Positions 34,349-47,424 of a stretch of DNA of 64,000 nucleotides are shown piece after piece. The DNA is taken from assembly GCA_030704615.1 (NCBI GenBank), contig CM060732.1:6322001-6386000 (forward strand), written 5' to 3'. Position 1 is the first letter of the stretch; every line of letters starts with the position of its first letter. The position numbers and the translations under genes were made by a program. The stretch comes from Takakia lepidozioides. Lineage: Eukaryota > Streptophyta > Takakiopsida > Takakiales > Takakiaceae. The notes beneath the pieces were generated by a model. The model did not search any database and was not told where the DNA came from. It was given only the letters and a program-made list of their open reading frames with translations.

Positions 34349-35180
34349 ATGTTAATCGCTGGTTTATGACTTAGAAAAAACAGACTATTAACACTACTGC
34401 CCATTTCCTAAGACATGCAACAGAGGTTGTCCGACGGTATGCTTTCAGAAATGATTACGAAGTAATCGTTTTAAGGATAGCTAAACCATGAACGTCGGAT
34501 GAAGCCGTATCCTTGCAGACTGCTTAATTATATGGATTAAGACCAATCTACAGTCTCTTAAGCATAAGAGATCTTAGTTGAAAGGACTGAAGCCTCTTGG
34601 TTCATACAAGTAGATGGTAGTCAAGAGAAAACAAGAACTATTATGAGATGATACACATTCTCACCATCTCACGTTCACTCTACACAGAGATACTTCGAAT
34701 AGCATGGCTTTACTTCAGAGCTCGTCACATCATCACAGAAGTACACAGAATCACTCTGAGTCCCTCTAAATATACATTGATCACTGATACTCATACTGCA
34801 CACCCTCTAAGTTGCGTGCGGTCTTTTTATACTATGCTCGAAAGAGCCGTTACAGCCTGCGGTCGTTAATGACCGTTTGCCTAACTGCCTACGCAACCTA
34901 AAAGGTTTGCTAAAAGTGGCTCGTTGTAGTGGTCGTGAGCCATAGTGGTAAACGGTCCACTACTCCCTCTATTGGTTAAAGCCGATGCTATCGTGGTTCA
35001 CGGCTCACGGGTACTACACTACCCCTTACTGTTCTCGTGGTAATGTACCCTTGTCCCGCCATTGGCTAAGTACCGCGTACTTAGCCGTCTCTGCCTGTGG
35101 CTCGGGTAATGTACGTCCATCACTACCCAGTATGTCCCGTTGTGGCCCTCGTTGTCTGTCCCTCGTAGCATAGCCGTTAT
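34349..35180 (-). mobile_element. LTR of the gag-only element family (5' LTR of copy C)
   Basis: About 830 bp. On the minus strand it starts (T)AATAACGGCTATGCTACG and ends CCAGCGATTAACA next to the primer binding site. Its start is shared with the truncated LTR at 14684-14572, where it follows a polypurine tract. TATACTATGC-type and TATA-like boxes (TATTTAGAGGG on the minus strand near 34770) are possible promoter elements. Target duplications were not found. Confidence 0.65.
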
Positions 35181-35284
35181 TAGTACAGCCGGGCCCGGAG
35201 CCCTGCTTTCATCCAAACCCTCATGGGACGTGCTCCGATGTCCACGGGCGGATTCTTGACCTCGTTTTTTTTCCAAAAAAACAA

Positions 35285-36490
35285 ATTCAAATGACCGCCA
35301 ATAATGGCGGCCGCTGCATTTTCAAAAAAAATAAAAAAAATAAAGGACCGCCAGCAATGGCGATCTGCCTATTGTAAAAAAAAAAGAAAAAGAAAGCGAC
35401 TGCTAGTAAGGGCGGTCGAGTAAATTTAAAAAAAAGCGACAGCCAGTAATGGCGGTCGCTCTATTTAATAAAATATAAAAATAAAAGTGACTGCCATTAG
35501 TGGCGGTCGCTGTATTTTAAGAAATTAAAAATATACAAGCGACCACCAGTATTGGGGGTCACTCTATTTAAAAAAATAAAAAATAAAAGCAACCGTCAGT
35601 ACAGGCGGTCGCTCTATTTAAAAATAAATAAAAATAGAAGCGACCGCCATTACCGTGTCTTTTAACAAATAAAAAATAAAAGCGACCGCCAGTAATGGCG
35701 GTCGCTCTATTTAAAAACATAAAAAACAAAAGCGACCGCCAAATAATGGCGGACGCTCTATTTACAACAAACAGAAAAAAACGACTGCCATTACGGTCGA
35801 TGTATTTTAAAATACATTAAAAAAAAAGACCATCAATAATGGCGGTCGCTGTATTTAAAAAAAATAAACAATAAAAGCGACAGCCAGTAATGGCGGTCGT
35901 TCTATTTAAAAAAAAAAAAAATTCAATGGACAGCCAGTAATGGCAAAGGACAGTAAAAATGATCGCCAATGGTGGTCGCTGCATTTAAAGAAAACAAAAA
36001 TATACAAGCGACCGCCATTACTAGCTCTCGCTCTATTTAAAAAATTAAAAATTAAAAGCGTCCGCCAGCAATGGCGGTCGACGAAATTACAAAACTAAAC
36101 AAAAAGAAAGCGACCGCCAGTAATGGCGGTCGCTACATTTACAAAAGAATTATATGTAAGTGACCGTCAGTGGTCGCTGCATTTACAAAAATAGTAAAAT
36201 AAAAGCGACCGCAAGTAATTGCGATCGCTCCATTTAGAAACATAACAAATAAAAGCGACCGCGAGTAATAGCGGTCGTTGCGTTTACAAAAAACAAAAAG
36301 GAAAAGCGACCGCTTCATTTAAAAACAAATGAAATGGAAGCGACAGTCACTGACAGTCGCTCCATTTCAATAATAATATAATTGCAAAGGACCGCCGATT
36401 TTTTAAATATAATAAAATATTTGGTAGCGACCGTCATATTGGCGGTCGCTCCATTTTCAACCAAAATAACAAGTCGATGCGACCGCCATG
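35285..36490. repeat. Palindromic satellite, about 26 units of 50 bp
   Basis: Each unit contains a hairpin of the form GCGACCGCCAGTAATGGCGGTCGCT, 10-11 bp per arm, separated by A/T-rich spacers (TCTATTTAAAAAATAAAAAA). Good copies start at about 35436, 35680, 35731, 35877, 36109 and 36425. Others are degenerate or half-deleted. No coding sequence. Arrays of this kind resemble the subterminal repeats of plant CACTA and hAT elements, and a decayed hAT transposase lies just to the right. Confidence 0.92.
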
Positions 36491-37100
36491 ACACCTACAA
36501 CCGACAACCGACAATTTTCTGTAGAGTTGTACGCATTGACACAATTGTTTCTCATTACAAAAACAAAGCACCAAACACAAACATGAGCAAGTGACGATGC
36601 TTTCGCCGACATTTTGGGTGGTATACACATGGGCAACATCTTTTATTTCCCAGACATACACAACACCAATACAAGTACTGATATGACAAGGAAACACACA
36701 AATATGAGGGCTTCACTATAAAAATATCAACAGTTTCCACCAAAATGTGTGCTGCAGTTGGATCTCTAAGTTGTTCTTCAAACTTCTGCTGCTTCGACAA
36801 CGGGACGAAGAAGATCCTAATCTTGATGTTCTGATGGGCTGATAATCCGAGTCCCCCCTGGACTTCAGCACCATTGCAATTATCAGTGCTGGAATCGTCC
36901 TCCCTATCCGACCTCCCATGTCCAGGCCTTTAAACCTATAAGCGACTTCGAACCACATTTAGTTCTCTCTCAGGTCGTTTCTCACTCCGGTCTTGAATAC
37001 CATCCACGGTATCTAACCTGTTTGTGGGCCGATCGCCTACAAAAGACTGGATTGTTCTCTGTCGTTTATGGAGTTGGGACGCATTCGAAGATGGTATCGG
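36491..37100. other. No gene seen between satellite and hAT remnant
   Basis: No convincing coding sequence. If the hAT element is one unit with the satellite, this is its 3' non-coding part. Confidence 0.35.
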
Positions 37101-37106
37101 ATAGGG

Positions 37107-39269
37107 CTATGCCTGAGATGGACCGGCATTAGATGGTCCGGCATGTAAGGAACCACGGGTCTGCTGCGCAACACGTCGGTTAAGGTGGAATTGTAGTGGC
37201 AGGTTATCATCACCCCAGGCTTCAACTTCCGCCCGGTCCAATGCAGCAGAATGATGCATGCGTGTTAAAAACAGATCAACCCTGTTGCTCCTTAATGCCC
37301 GCTGTGTTGATGGAGAGCTAGGCCAATTTTTAGATTGTGGTGGAGCTGGTCGTATCGGTGAGGCATGTTCCCATCCCGTCGACTTTACAATGGGTTCGAC
37401 ACCATCGTTTGTATGAACAGGGTTGCATACATTGTTCGGTCGTGGTAGTTCATCACTCCTGAGCTCCATTCGGCCACTGCCGGTGGGTTCAGCGTGTTGG
37501 GGGGGGGGGGGGGGGTTCAGCGTGTTGGGGGGGGGGGAGTCGACCCCGACTTCATTTTGAAAACCATGTTCTTGGGATGACACAATTGCAGCTTCACCTC
37601 ATCTGCGATATGTACTTCGTCAAGAAGGTCATCAAAGGTCGGGTGGATATAGACATCGTCATCTGTGAACGTTAACGGGTCATACTCATTGTCGGGAGCA
37701 TCATCGGACCCATATCCAACATCGGAGGCGGATGAGTCCCTTGGAAACGGAATATCGTCACTCAACGAATGTGCCTCAGAAGCAGAGTCTTCGGAATGCA
37801 AGTTCCTCTCGTACCATGCTGCAGCATCATCTACTGACCTGTCACGTAACAGTCGACAATTGCTATACACATATACCAATTTGTCAGCCCTCGCGGGATT
37901 CAACCTGTTGCGAATCTTGTTATGAATAAATGAGTAACTGCTCCAATTGCGTTCGCAAGATGAGGCAGAGTACACTTGGGCAAGAATACGTTTTGCAATG
38001 GGAGCCAATGTTCTTGCTCCAGCTCCAATCAAATCCCACCATTCATGTGGCAACATGTTGAGCTCTTTCGGATTCGGCATGTCCTCAAAAGGGTCGCGGC
38101 GATCTGAAAAACATTGGTACTCGGATATAGCTCTCTCTGTCATGTTCAAAGGAGTCAGTCGCATCAGCACGCGTATGAGGCCGGCCTTGGCATCAGCGTC
38201 GTCTCGGAGTATGGTATTGTCGAATAAGAATGGATTGAGCAAAGCCCCCGCATAATGCAAGTCCGTTCGAACCATCGTCCGACGCTCGTAAAATGCATCA
38301 TCGGCACTGTCCGCAAGGTCAGGTTCCAAGAAGAAAGGAGGATGCCTTAGGGATTGGACATGCTTATCTAGATTTTGTATTAGTAACCATGCCTTGCCCA
38401 TTACTGGTTGTTTTCCATCAGACTCCCGCAAGACAATTAACACCGGTTCTACCATATAAACAAAGTCATTTCTTCTAGAAATCATCGTTGCGAATGGTGT
38501 TGTGAACTTTTCGACATTTGCCCAATGACTTGGCTTTTCACGAGTCCCGCAACGTCCGTGTGTATGCCTCCCATTGAGGATCGATGACGGTGTGCTCGAG
38601 ACTGCGTTTGACCGTCACCAATCGATCCACCATCAAGAAGTTAATGACAAAACGGGTTTCGCCTGGATTCCAGAGGCTGTATTTTGGTTCATGTCTCCTA
38701 TATATTGCCAAAGGGATGTGGTGTGTGCGGATGAACAACACAACGGTCGTCGCTCGCCGCACAGGTTATTTCACCCACTGTTTTTTTTCCCAATCTTCCA
38801 AAAGGAGGTCAATGATATGAGCTGCACAACCTTGGTAGTACATATGGGGATATCGTGCCAATAACATGTCTGCAGTGTTCTTCATGTTAGCGGCATTGTC
38901 CGTGCATATTTACACGATTCTATCACTTCCGACCTGTTCGATGAAGTCCGTCAATAGCCCACATTGTTAACGTCCATCTTTCTTCTCGCCACTAGTGTCA
39001 TCCAATCCCAAGAACTGTTCCCCAGCTAGACATACGAGCATGACATTGAACAATGGTTTGTTTGTAAGAAGACTCTATCCATCGGCACATATAGTGCTTC
39101 CATATTTTCTCAGAGACTTGCCCATTCTATCGTTGACCTTTTGGGTAAGCTCTGTCATGGCGTCTTCTAGCAATCCTATGAAGAGATTGTGATAAGAAGT
39201 AGGCACGTATGTGGATTTGGACTCCGAGGTTGCTCTAACGGCCGAAACAAATGTCGGAAGCCTTGCCAC
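37107..39269 (-). pseudogene. hAT-type transposase remnant (DUF659 and C-terminal dimerisation domain)
   Basis: 39269-39075 has the DUF659 opening (STYVPTSYHNLFIGLLEDAM, then ICADG). 38935-38790 has DNAANMKNTADMLLARYP and the CAAHIIDLLLEDW block typical of hAT catalytic cores. 38762-38538 and 38485-37517 continue through SLRHPPFFLEPDL to PHEWWDLIGAGARTLAPIAK and SSCERNWSSYSFIHNKIRNR, the hAT C-terminal dimerisation region. An acidic tail follows (EYDPLTFTDDDVY). Stops lie between 39075 and 38935, and the frame changes near 38510 and 37530. No BED finger was seen upstream. It is dead as a transposase. Confidence 0.85.
37494..37540. repeat. Duplicated GTTCAGCGTGTT plus G-run
   Basis: GGTTCAGCGTGTT followed by a run of 9-15 G occurs twice in tandem. 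It lies in the tail coding part of the hAT remnant and causes its frame change, so the length of the runs may not be reliable. Confidence 0.8.
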
Positions 39270-39299
39270 ATTAAACGATATATTGGCCTCGACAAAGTT

Positions 39300-40850
39300 A
39301 AGGCCGTTGCTCTGGCTAGCTGATCTTCAGGACTGTCTGTCTTATGTTCATTCTTCCCTTTGTACTCCTGTCAATATTGAGAGCATCTCCACTTCATCTG
39401 GGTTTCTCTTCTGTCTCTCTGCTCCTCTGTTCCCATCCACTGTCCCCAAAGATCTTACCTACACACCCGACCGTTTTATGGACTTCGAATGATCACTCGC
39501 ACTACAGCTGTTTCGTTCATCCATGTTTTCAATTATTCATCCATTTTCTTTGTTGTCATCCAAAACTCGTTTACCATTATTCATCCGTCCTTCATTTCAT
39601 CCATCTGAACCACGTGCGAACGCCCGTGGATTTAGTTCTAGTTCTGTTATGGAGTCATAGACAATGTTGTACATTCGGGTCGAAGATGTAGTAGATCCTT
39701 TTATTTTCTACTAATATTTATTTCGACCAATACAGACCTACATTCTACATTCTAGTACATAATCCGAGAGTCCGAGTTCTATTTTCAAGAGAGAAAGAAG
39801 CAAATCTTCAATCCCCCTCCCATGTATATTGGATACTGGACAAGTTCTATCCTCACATTTCATCTAGTCTAGATCTGTTTTTCTCTCTAAGCCAACTATG
39901 GAACCAACTCTGGAGCAATGTAGACAATGTGACAACAAGCAGTAGGCTTCAGGATAGGGTTATCTAAGACCTCTGAAAAGTCTCAGATTTTCCAGCTCTG
40001 CGAAGTGCTGGCAATGTGGCCCAATGTCCCTTTGCACTTGCATGTGATGAGCATGTTCCTTTGTGCTTCGTAAGGAAACATCAGGTCAGTTGCAGAGTTT
40101 GCGTAAATAGACAGCATCTGAAAAAGGAATTCACAGTTTCTGCTGAACCAGTATACTTGTAACCTATCTGTTCTTGATCCCTTTGAAGAGCTCTTGCTGG
40201 TAGGCAAGGATCTAGCAACTATTTATTCACCATCATCAAGAGCAGGATTAACAAGTGCAAATGGGTAGCTCCTGTCTGGTAGTATTATATCTCTGCATAC
40301 TTGTTGCAAAAGGTAGTTAAGGTTATACCATACATCAATGCCTAAATTACCTAGTATGTCGGCTTGAATAGTGGTCGCTGTCAAAATTTGATGTCTTCTG
40401 AGAACATGTAGACTTTTAAGTGATGCTCAACTTCTCGCTATTGACAACTGCTGAATTAGACATTGACATAGTTGGGAGCCAAGGGACATGTTCCCTGGCT
40501 TCTGGAAACTCAGCCACCCTCACATCTTTGCACAACCCACTTCCATGCTGGGCTGTCGATCATCACAACTTCCAACTCTGAAATTCACATGCTGGTTGGC
40601 AGCCCTAACACTGAGTACAAGAAGTAAACAATCAACTCCCTACAAATGCGGCTGGGAGTGCATCGCCAGTCACAATATAGTGAGAAAATGGCAGATAGGA
40701 AAGAGAAAGCTCAGGGTGTATCTGCCACAATGGAAGGTACCTGTTGGGCCACACAATGGATACCTCACCAGCACCAAATAAGAATGCAGGTCCTACCCTG
40801 ACTAAGGATATGAATTTATGTACAGAACCTGTATTGATGAAGTATTCACT
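39300..40850. other. No gene seen
   Basis: No recognisable coding sequence or repeat. The right part (40500-40850) lies downstream of the F-box gene and may hold its 3' untranslated region. Confidence 0.35.
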
Positions 40851-40852
40851 AT

Positions 40853-42239
40853 TCACAGTGCAGTTCGTATGTGCAAAGTGGGATAGAAAGCAAGATACTG
40901 TTTAATCCCACTTCCCCATATAACTCTCCTAGTTCCTATGATATCTCTTATTCTAAGTGGCTCAATTCCAGGGCAAAGGGACACCCAGTGCCAGGACTTG
41001 CTGGTTAGGTCACAGGTCAATGCCTTACCCTCCTCAGATGCCTTAATGCTGAAAACCACCACAGAATCGCCTCGTCCGACACAACTATATTTTGCAAAAT
41101 CCATCTCAAGCAATTCCTCACTATCTTGATTTGGCTTTATCTCCAAATCAACCCACTTTGTCACTGGACCTTGCCCAAGCTCCCAAACCCTAAGGCTCTT
41201 CTTGCAATCGCCCCCTTCCAAAATTGCTGCAACCAACAACAAGCGCTGATGGCACTCTACAAGATTTACGGTTATGATTCTATATATTGAAGATGCTAAT
41301 GATGGCAACTGTATGTCCGACCAGAGCTCAAAACCGATACTGTATTGCCTCAAAACCCCTGGTGCAAGAAAAGAAATGCAATAAAGGACCTCATTAACAA
41401 ATGCAATCTTCTCTGGCAGGTCACCATTGTGGGCTGATGAGGAAAGAAATGGCCTCCAGCTGTCACATACGGAGTCGTACAGCTCTGACAAACGCTCACA
41501 GTGATCAGATTCGTCATATTGACACAGCTCATGATATATTTTGAGATTCCCTGTGTACATATCCACATCCATCTCGAAGCCCTCACATGTGAATCCACCT
41601 ACTGGAAACAAGCAGGGAGGTAACTTCCACCAAGATTTTGTCAGAGGGTTGCAAATGTACAAAACATGTTCTAAGGAGCGGCACAGTAGGAGGCCCCCAG
41701 CTGACGTACAAACTTGAATGCTTGATGCTTTTAGACCATTGAATGTGAGGGGAATACCCCTGTACCATTTTTGTACAGTGGGATTGAAAGCTGACATTGT
41801 CTGGCAGTTTAGGATGTAGTTGCAAACAAGGAGCCAAGGCTCACAGCAAGGGACCCGTGCAACATCATCTAGAGAGAACTTCAGGGAGTTCCATGCTTTG
41901 CAAACAGTTCGCAGCCGGACCACATAGGGAATGGGTAGCCAGGCCAGAACCTTCACAAGCAGATCATGGAATTTCCCTGTCCATCTCCTCTTCACCCTTG
42001 TCCAGTACCAAGCTCAGGTTCCTACCATTTGAAGAGGCTTCATCCAAATCGATGGCGGTCGGGGTATGCTGGATGCTCGAATTCCGTCTCACACATCCAG
42101 GCCAAGGACTTGTGATGGCAAGCTTACAAGCATGAAATGCCTGCTTGAGCATGGCCCGGGTGACAGCCGCATACTTGAATAGGGAGAACTGCTGCAGCAT
42201 GAATAAAGGATTCAACAGATGGCCTACCTGTTGAAACAA
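40853..42239 (-). CDS. F-box protein with kelch/FBA-like C-terminus
   Basis: The F-box reads DLLVKVLAWLPIPYVVRLR followed by TVCKAWNSL, near the N-terminus, as in plant SCF ubiquitin-ligase adaptors. After it come about 300 residues with repeating beta-type segments (MSAFNPTVQKWYRGIPLTF, ICNPLTKSWWKLPP, YDSVCDSWRPFLSS, CDLTSKSWHWVSLCPG), typical of F-box/kelch or F-box-associated domains that bind substrates. The F-box frame opens without a good ATG. Coding in a second frame upstream (42239-41975, ending GEEEMDREIP) fits a normal F-box leader, so a frameshift of one or two bases near 41974 is likely. A start at 42158 or 42239 is possible. It is the only gene in the window that looks like an ordinary host gene. 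No introns were seen. Confidence 0.78.
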
Positions 42240-42259
42240 ATGGCAATTTAACTCTTAGA

Positions 42260-43780
42260 AGCATGGGATTACATCTCTTTATAAAAAGAGGAGGGACAAG
42301 CACATGCGAAACAGAAAGGCGGGAGAAAGACAAGGGAGACACACGCACAGATGCTGAGGCATGTGAAGATGTGGAAAGAATGATAAAAAATTCAGTGAAC
42401 GGATTGCAAAAGCAGGCATGTAAATGCCCTCCAAATTACAACTGTCCGAGATGAAGTTGCTATGCGCATATGCACAATAGAGCTCGAGAGTTGCTCCTGT
42501 GCATGCTTAGGAGGCTTCCATCCAACTATCGTACACAGCCCTTACAAAACCACTTTCCTGTGTCCAGACACTTATTTTGAGATCTCTTCTCTACTTCACA
42601 GTGCCTAGCGCATCATTTGACAATTTCAGGACCGTCAACAAGGGGCTTTGTTGGATCGAACAAGCATCATCTCCTGCCAGACGTAGAGCTAACACAAGCT
42701 GATTTGAGGACGGCATCCTACCCTCAGGACGAGGGCAGGACAGAAGTCGGTCCCTCAAGAAAGCTGTCCAAGCCCTGAGCATTTTCGGAGAGTGATTTTG
42801 GCGAGCAGAACATTCTCCGAATGAGATTACAAAACAAGGTTACAGAACTATATCCACACCTCCCAGTAATCACAGTAAACATTCCAAACAGGCGCACCTT
42901 GTTAAGAAGAAACGGAGATGGAGTCACTTCGATCCGGAGTCGGCAATGACAAGAATCCAGATAAACCCAGCGGAAACGGGGCTACAATTAGAGAGGCGAA
43001 ACCTCGAGAGTGGGAAAAATGCCTTCAACATGTGATCATAGTGATTGGATGTAACGTCTAGTTGGTTTCCAGGTAAAACCACATAATCGAAACACTCCGA
43101 CACACAAACTGACGACTATGTCGACCATGGCAGAGGAACCCGACGCTGAGACAAAGAATGATAAAAGGGAAACTATGGCCCGAGGACGGACTGGACAGAA
43201 CTTAGGCGAGATGGACAAACAACAGAACTAAAGACACGACCACAGTGATTCGATTGTGATTGCGACGACCATCAATTACATCGATAATGTTCCCTGCTCC
43301 CGAGGCGTCAATGCGCTGATTCCAAGCGAGAGAGGAGAAGACGAAATCCAAGACCACAAGTACAAGACAGCAATTGAGCACAGACTACAAGCATGGATAG
43401 GATGCCGTAGAGTCTGCGTCTTGAAAAGACGCGACAAGTACTTACCACGGCGCTTTTCACGGATTCAAAGAATAGATAACTGTCCGATGACAGATCAACA
43501 TGTGTCTCGATAATACAGCGCCTTGTACGATGGCGCGCCTGTTGGATTGCACAGAAACAGACGCGCGTAGGAAGAGAGGCACAGCGCAGAAACGACTCAA
43601 ACGAGAGAGACGACGACGGCGCCTCGTGCAGTGCACAGCCTTCGATGCTCTCCCGCATGCCCCACCGGCCCACAATGGGAACTCCGGGAACAAGAATCTG
43701 GAGAACAAAGAACGACGATCCCGCGTTGACCAAGTGTCTCAAGGTGTGTCGATCCAAACTAGAATCACCCTGCTGTGATG
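42260..43780. other. No gene seen; F-box promoter side
   Basis: Region upstream of the F-box gene. Short open frames exist on both strands but none has protein-like features. The first few hundred bases should include the F-box promoter. Confidence 0.35.
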
Positions 43781-43784
43781 AATA

Positions 43785-46783
43785 CACTTACCGCACCTAT
43801 ATGGAAGCGAGGTGTAACCTGGACATATACTTCAAAATCCAGGAACGCAAGTGGAAGCTTCAGGCAGGGATAAATTGGTCCACCATGACGAAATATTTCT
43901 TTGATAAGTCTAGGCTAAGGAGAGCCTCTCAACGTACCACAGAGTTGATTGATCAACCCTCTGGCATCTTAGCTAGTACCCCAAAAGCCATGGCAGAGTA
44001 GGCTAGTAAACATTTCCAACAGTTGTACCACTCTCATCATACTGGAGCCCTCGGAATTTCAAGCCTCTTGCTTGGCTCACACTCCCAAAGTCCTCTCAGC
44101 CCATTCGGCCTCCTCCCTTGAAGGGGAATTCACTGACATGGAGCTGGGGGAGGCTCTTGACAAACTCCAAAACAACAAAACCCCGGGTATGGATGGCTTA
44201 TCTGTAGAATTTTTCAAATCCCTGTGGCAAGACATATCGTAGGATTTTACAGACATGGCAAACCACCTGTTTCAGCTTGGATCAATGCCCCCTTCTTTGT
44301 CCCAGGGTGTCATCACCTTGCTTTATAAAAAGGGAGACAGGACCAACATTACTAACTACCGACCAATTACCTTACTCAATGTGGCCTACAAAATAATAGC
44401 TAAAGCATTAGCCCTAAGACTCCAGCCTCTTCTTTCTACACTCATAAGACCCAATCAGACTGGGTTTATCAAGGGCAGGTACATTCTCGATAATCTCCTT
44501 TTGGCACAAGAGATCCCTGAATAAGCAGCAAAGTCAAACCAAGCCATAGCCATGCTGCTTCTGGACTTTGACAAGGCATTTGATAGGGTTGAATGGTCTT
44601 GCCTTCTAGCTGCACTGTCTAAAATTGGATTTCCTCATTCATTCTGCCTCTGGGTTAAAATCCTCCTTACAACATCCTCGAGCGGGGTCATTGTCAATGG
44701 CCACCTCTCTTCCCCCTTCCCCCTACAGCGGTCAGTTCGTCAAGGGTGCCCTTTGGCCCCTTTCCTTTTCCTAATTGTTGCAGATTCCCTTGGCTACATG
44801 CTACAACAAAACCAGTCCATCAAAGGCCTCCGCATAACACACTATATTACCAGGCAATATATCCACCTTGTGGACCCTATGTTTGTCGATGATACTTTCT
44901 TAATGTTGCAGGTTACTCCAGAAAACCTTGATGCGGCAGGTCAAACATTGGATACATTCTGTAGTGCATCTGGATTTAAAGTAAATTGGAACAAAACCGT
45001 AGCTTTGCTAGTGGGTGATTCTTCAGCCTCCAGGCTTGGAACGACACCCTCATGGGGGGTTGAGCATGGTCTAACTTGGTTGAAACCTGGGGAAACCACC
45101 ACCCTTTTGGGGTACACGTTTGGGATAGACCTTACTGATCACTAGAAGTTTGCTCCTACTGTAACCAAGTTTAAAAGAAAGCTAGCCTTTTGGGGGTCCA
45201 AACACCTTTCCCTCACAAGCCGTGTACTGGCTACAAATCAAGTTCTGTCAGCCGGTATCTGGTTCTTTGCCTCATCCTGGTGTCCAGATTCCAAACAGAT
45301 TGTGGAATTCGAGGTCTCCTAAGAAACTTTATCTGGGGTGCTCAAACTCCTCTCAATCTAAGAGACCCCAAGTAGCATGGATTCAAATATGCTTCCCCAA
45401 AAAGAAAGGGGGCCTTGGGGTGTTGGATCCAGAAACCCAGATAATAGCCCTTCTAGGGAAGTGGATCCCTAGATTCCTGGGCCCCGAAGGGGGCTGGTGG
45501 AAATTCTTAGTGTTTGACCACATTGCCTTGGCCTCTCCCCTCAAAACCACTCCATGGAAGTCCTCACTCCGTTGGATCACACAGGGCTTCAATCACAAAA
45601 AGGTGGGTTTTTGCCTCTGGTCCAAGATCTGGTCTGCCTGGGGTAGACTTCGTAAACTCCTTGTTAAAACCCAGCCAAGCAACTATTATGAAACCCTTAG
45701 GCAACATCTATTCCTTAACACAAATACCCTGGACTCTTCACAGAGAAACCATGCAAAGCGTTGGTCAGTTTGGGACAGTTGTGGAATCAGCCAAGTGAAC
45801 AGCCTCTGGAAAAATGGCAGCCTTGTATCTCTGGACTCAGTGGCAGATGTGGTTGGCAGGTCTAGACAAAACAAAGGCTATCACAACCTTATCCAAGGTA
45901 TCAGCAATCAATGGTTGTCCACCCTTCAGGATAGTCCACCCTCTCCCTCTCCCAACTCTTGGGCTCTTTCCATCCTTCAAGGTCAGCTTGTTATCCTCTT
46001 TGTCAAGGACATCCTCCCTGGACAACTATCAATTTACTCATTTAGCATCAATACTACATCCTTGGTACTCTCGCTTCTCTCTCCTCATCCCCTTCTCATT
46101 CAGACCATTGGCCTTACCCCAGTGAGGATATGCTGTTGGACCTCACCTGATACATCGATGAACCCGGAACCTCCTCTCACCATCCCTCTCCATGTCTGGT
46201 TGGCCAAAAGCACATTTGTCTGGATTCTGGGTCGACCTCTGGCAGAGCTGGATTTGGATCCATTAGAGTGGTCTTGGAGTTTCAAAAATCAGCCAGAGCC
46301 CTTCTTTTCATATACAACCAAGAAGGGCTACCTGGGGCTCTCTCTCAAACTCAACCTATGAAAGCAAAATGGGAATCCAGATGGGGGCTCCATGGGTTCA
46401 GTGATGAGAACCGGTCAGTGATTTGGAGTGTTATATGGAATAAAACTCGTCTAGCTAAAATATCTGTGTTTCTCTGGCAACTAGCCAACAGAGTGCTTAA
46501 GACTGGAGAGTGGCTGCAGTTTCATGCAGCTTTACTTTGTGCCTGTTGTTCCAATGCAGTCACGAAGTCCATTGAGCATTTCCTACTCTCTTGTCAAGCC
46601 CCAGCTCGTGTGTGGCCACTGGTTAAATCCTTCTATCAGCACTGGAACCCAAGAACACTTTCAGACACAGATCTGCTGCTAAACTATGACCCTAGAACCA
46701 AGTCCAGATCTATCAGCTGTCCGGTTTTTGAGACCCTTAGAGCTTCGGCCTTGTGGCATCTGTGGAAAATATGTTGTATGAAG
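43785..46783 (+). pseudogene. L1-type LINE ORF2, 5'-truncated and decayed
   Basis: Coding begins abruptly at about 43785 (LDIYFKIQERKWKLQAGINW). RT blocks follow: LYKKGDRTNITNYRPITLLN, TGFIKGRYILDNLLLAQE, LLLDFDKAFDRVEW, VRQGCPLAPFLFLIVADSL, the catalytic box as MFVDDTFLML (FVDD), and the thumb region. The C-terminus has KISVFLWQLANRVLKTGEWL and CACCSNAVTKSIEHFLLSC, the zf-RVT domain of plant LINEs. Stops at about 44002, 44240, 44522 and 45143, and several frame changes, make it inactive. The endonuclease domain is missing. The last exon-like part resumes after an inserted repeat at about 47425. Confidence 0.9.
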
Positions 46784-47424
46784 CAAGACGTTTGTTTTGT
46801 TTTGTTTTGTTTTGTAGCGTCGTTGAGATCTCCCAAACCGCGGGCCCGAGCGCTGGTGCTTGGTGTTGTTGGAAAGCCCTCGACGAGGAGGGGTGCACCG
46901 ACTTGGTCTCATAATTTCTGGACCTGCGGTGTGGGAGATGTGGAATTCCAAGTACTTTTGGTTGGTGGAAATTCACGCAAAATGGGTATTCCTGGGACAA
47001 TGGTTGGAGCCTCGACAGGAGAGATATCATTTAGGAAAGGTCTCCCGCTCAAATCTGGTTGTAGGCTCTGTGGAAAAAAAATGCATTTGGACTTAGATGA
47101 CACTAGACACTTGGGCCAACGGCACAGGCTACCCTAGAGACAGGAGATATATCAATAATGATAGGATATATTACTACTCAATAAATTCATGGAAAAAAAT
47201 GAATCGGGCCTTGACATGGGAGACTTACTTTGATACATAGGAGATTGCACACCAGGCTTAGATGGGCCTCGACATGGGAGACGCACATAGGAGATGTTTT
47301 TGGATACATAGGAGACACACGGAGATTGCACTTGGGCTTAGTTGATACTGGACACTTGGGCCAACGATACAGGCTACCCTAGTACGTTGTAAGGATACAT
47401 TTTCAGGGCTTACTACTACGATTT
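46784..47424. repeat. Repeat family R inserted in the LINE (copy 1)
   Basis: Starts ATGAAGCAAGACGTTTGTTTTG with (TTTTG)n, then GCGTCGTTGAGATCTCCCAAA, and ends in copies of TACATAGGAGATTGCAC and GGACACTTGGGCCAACG-NN-ACAGGCTACCCTAG. The same order recurs at 48235. It interrupts the LINE between the IWKICC-type block and LQTEARKAWLKTCADIDRNS coding. Confidence 0.75.

Noticed and set aside
35285-36490. CRISPR-like array
   Set aside because: Units are palindromes with A/T-rich low-complexity spacers of one type, no unique spacers, and the genome is eukaryotic.
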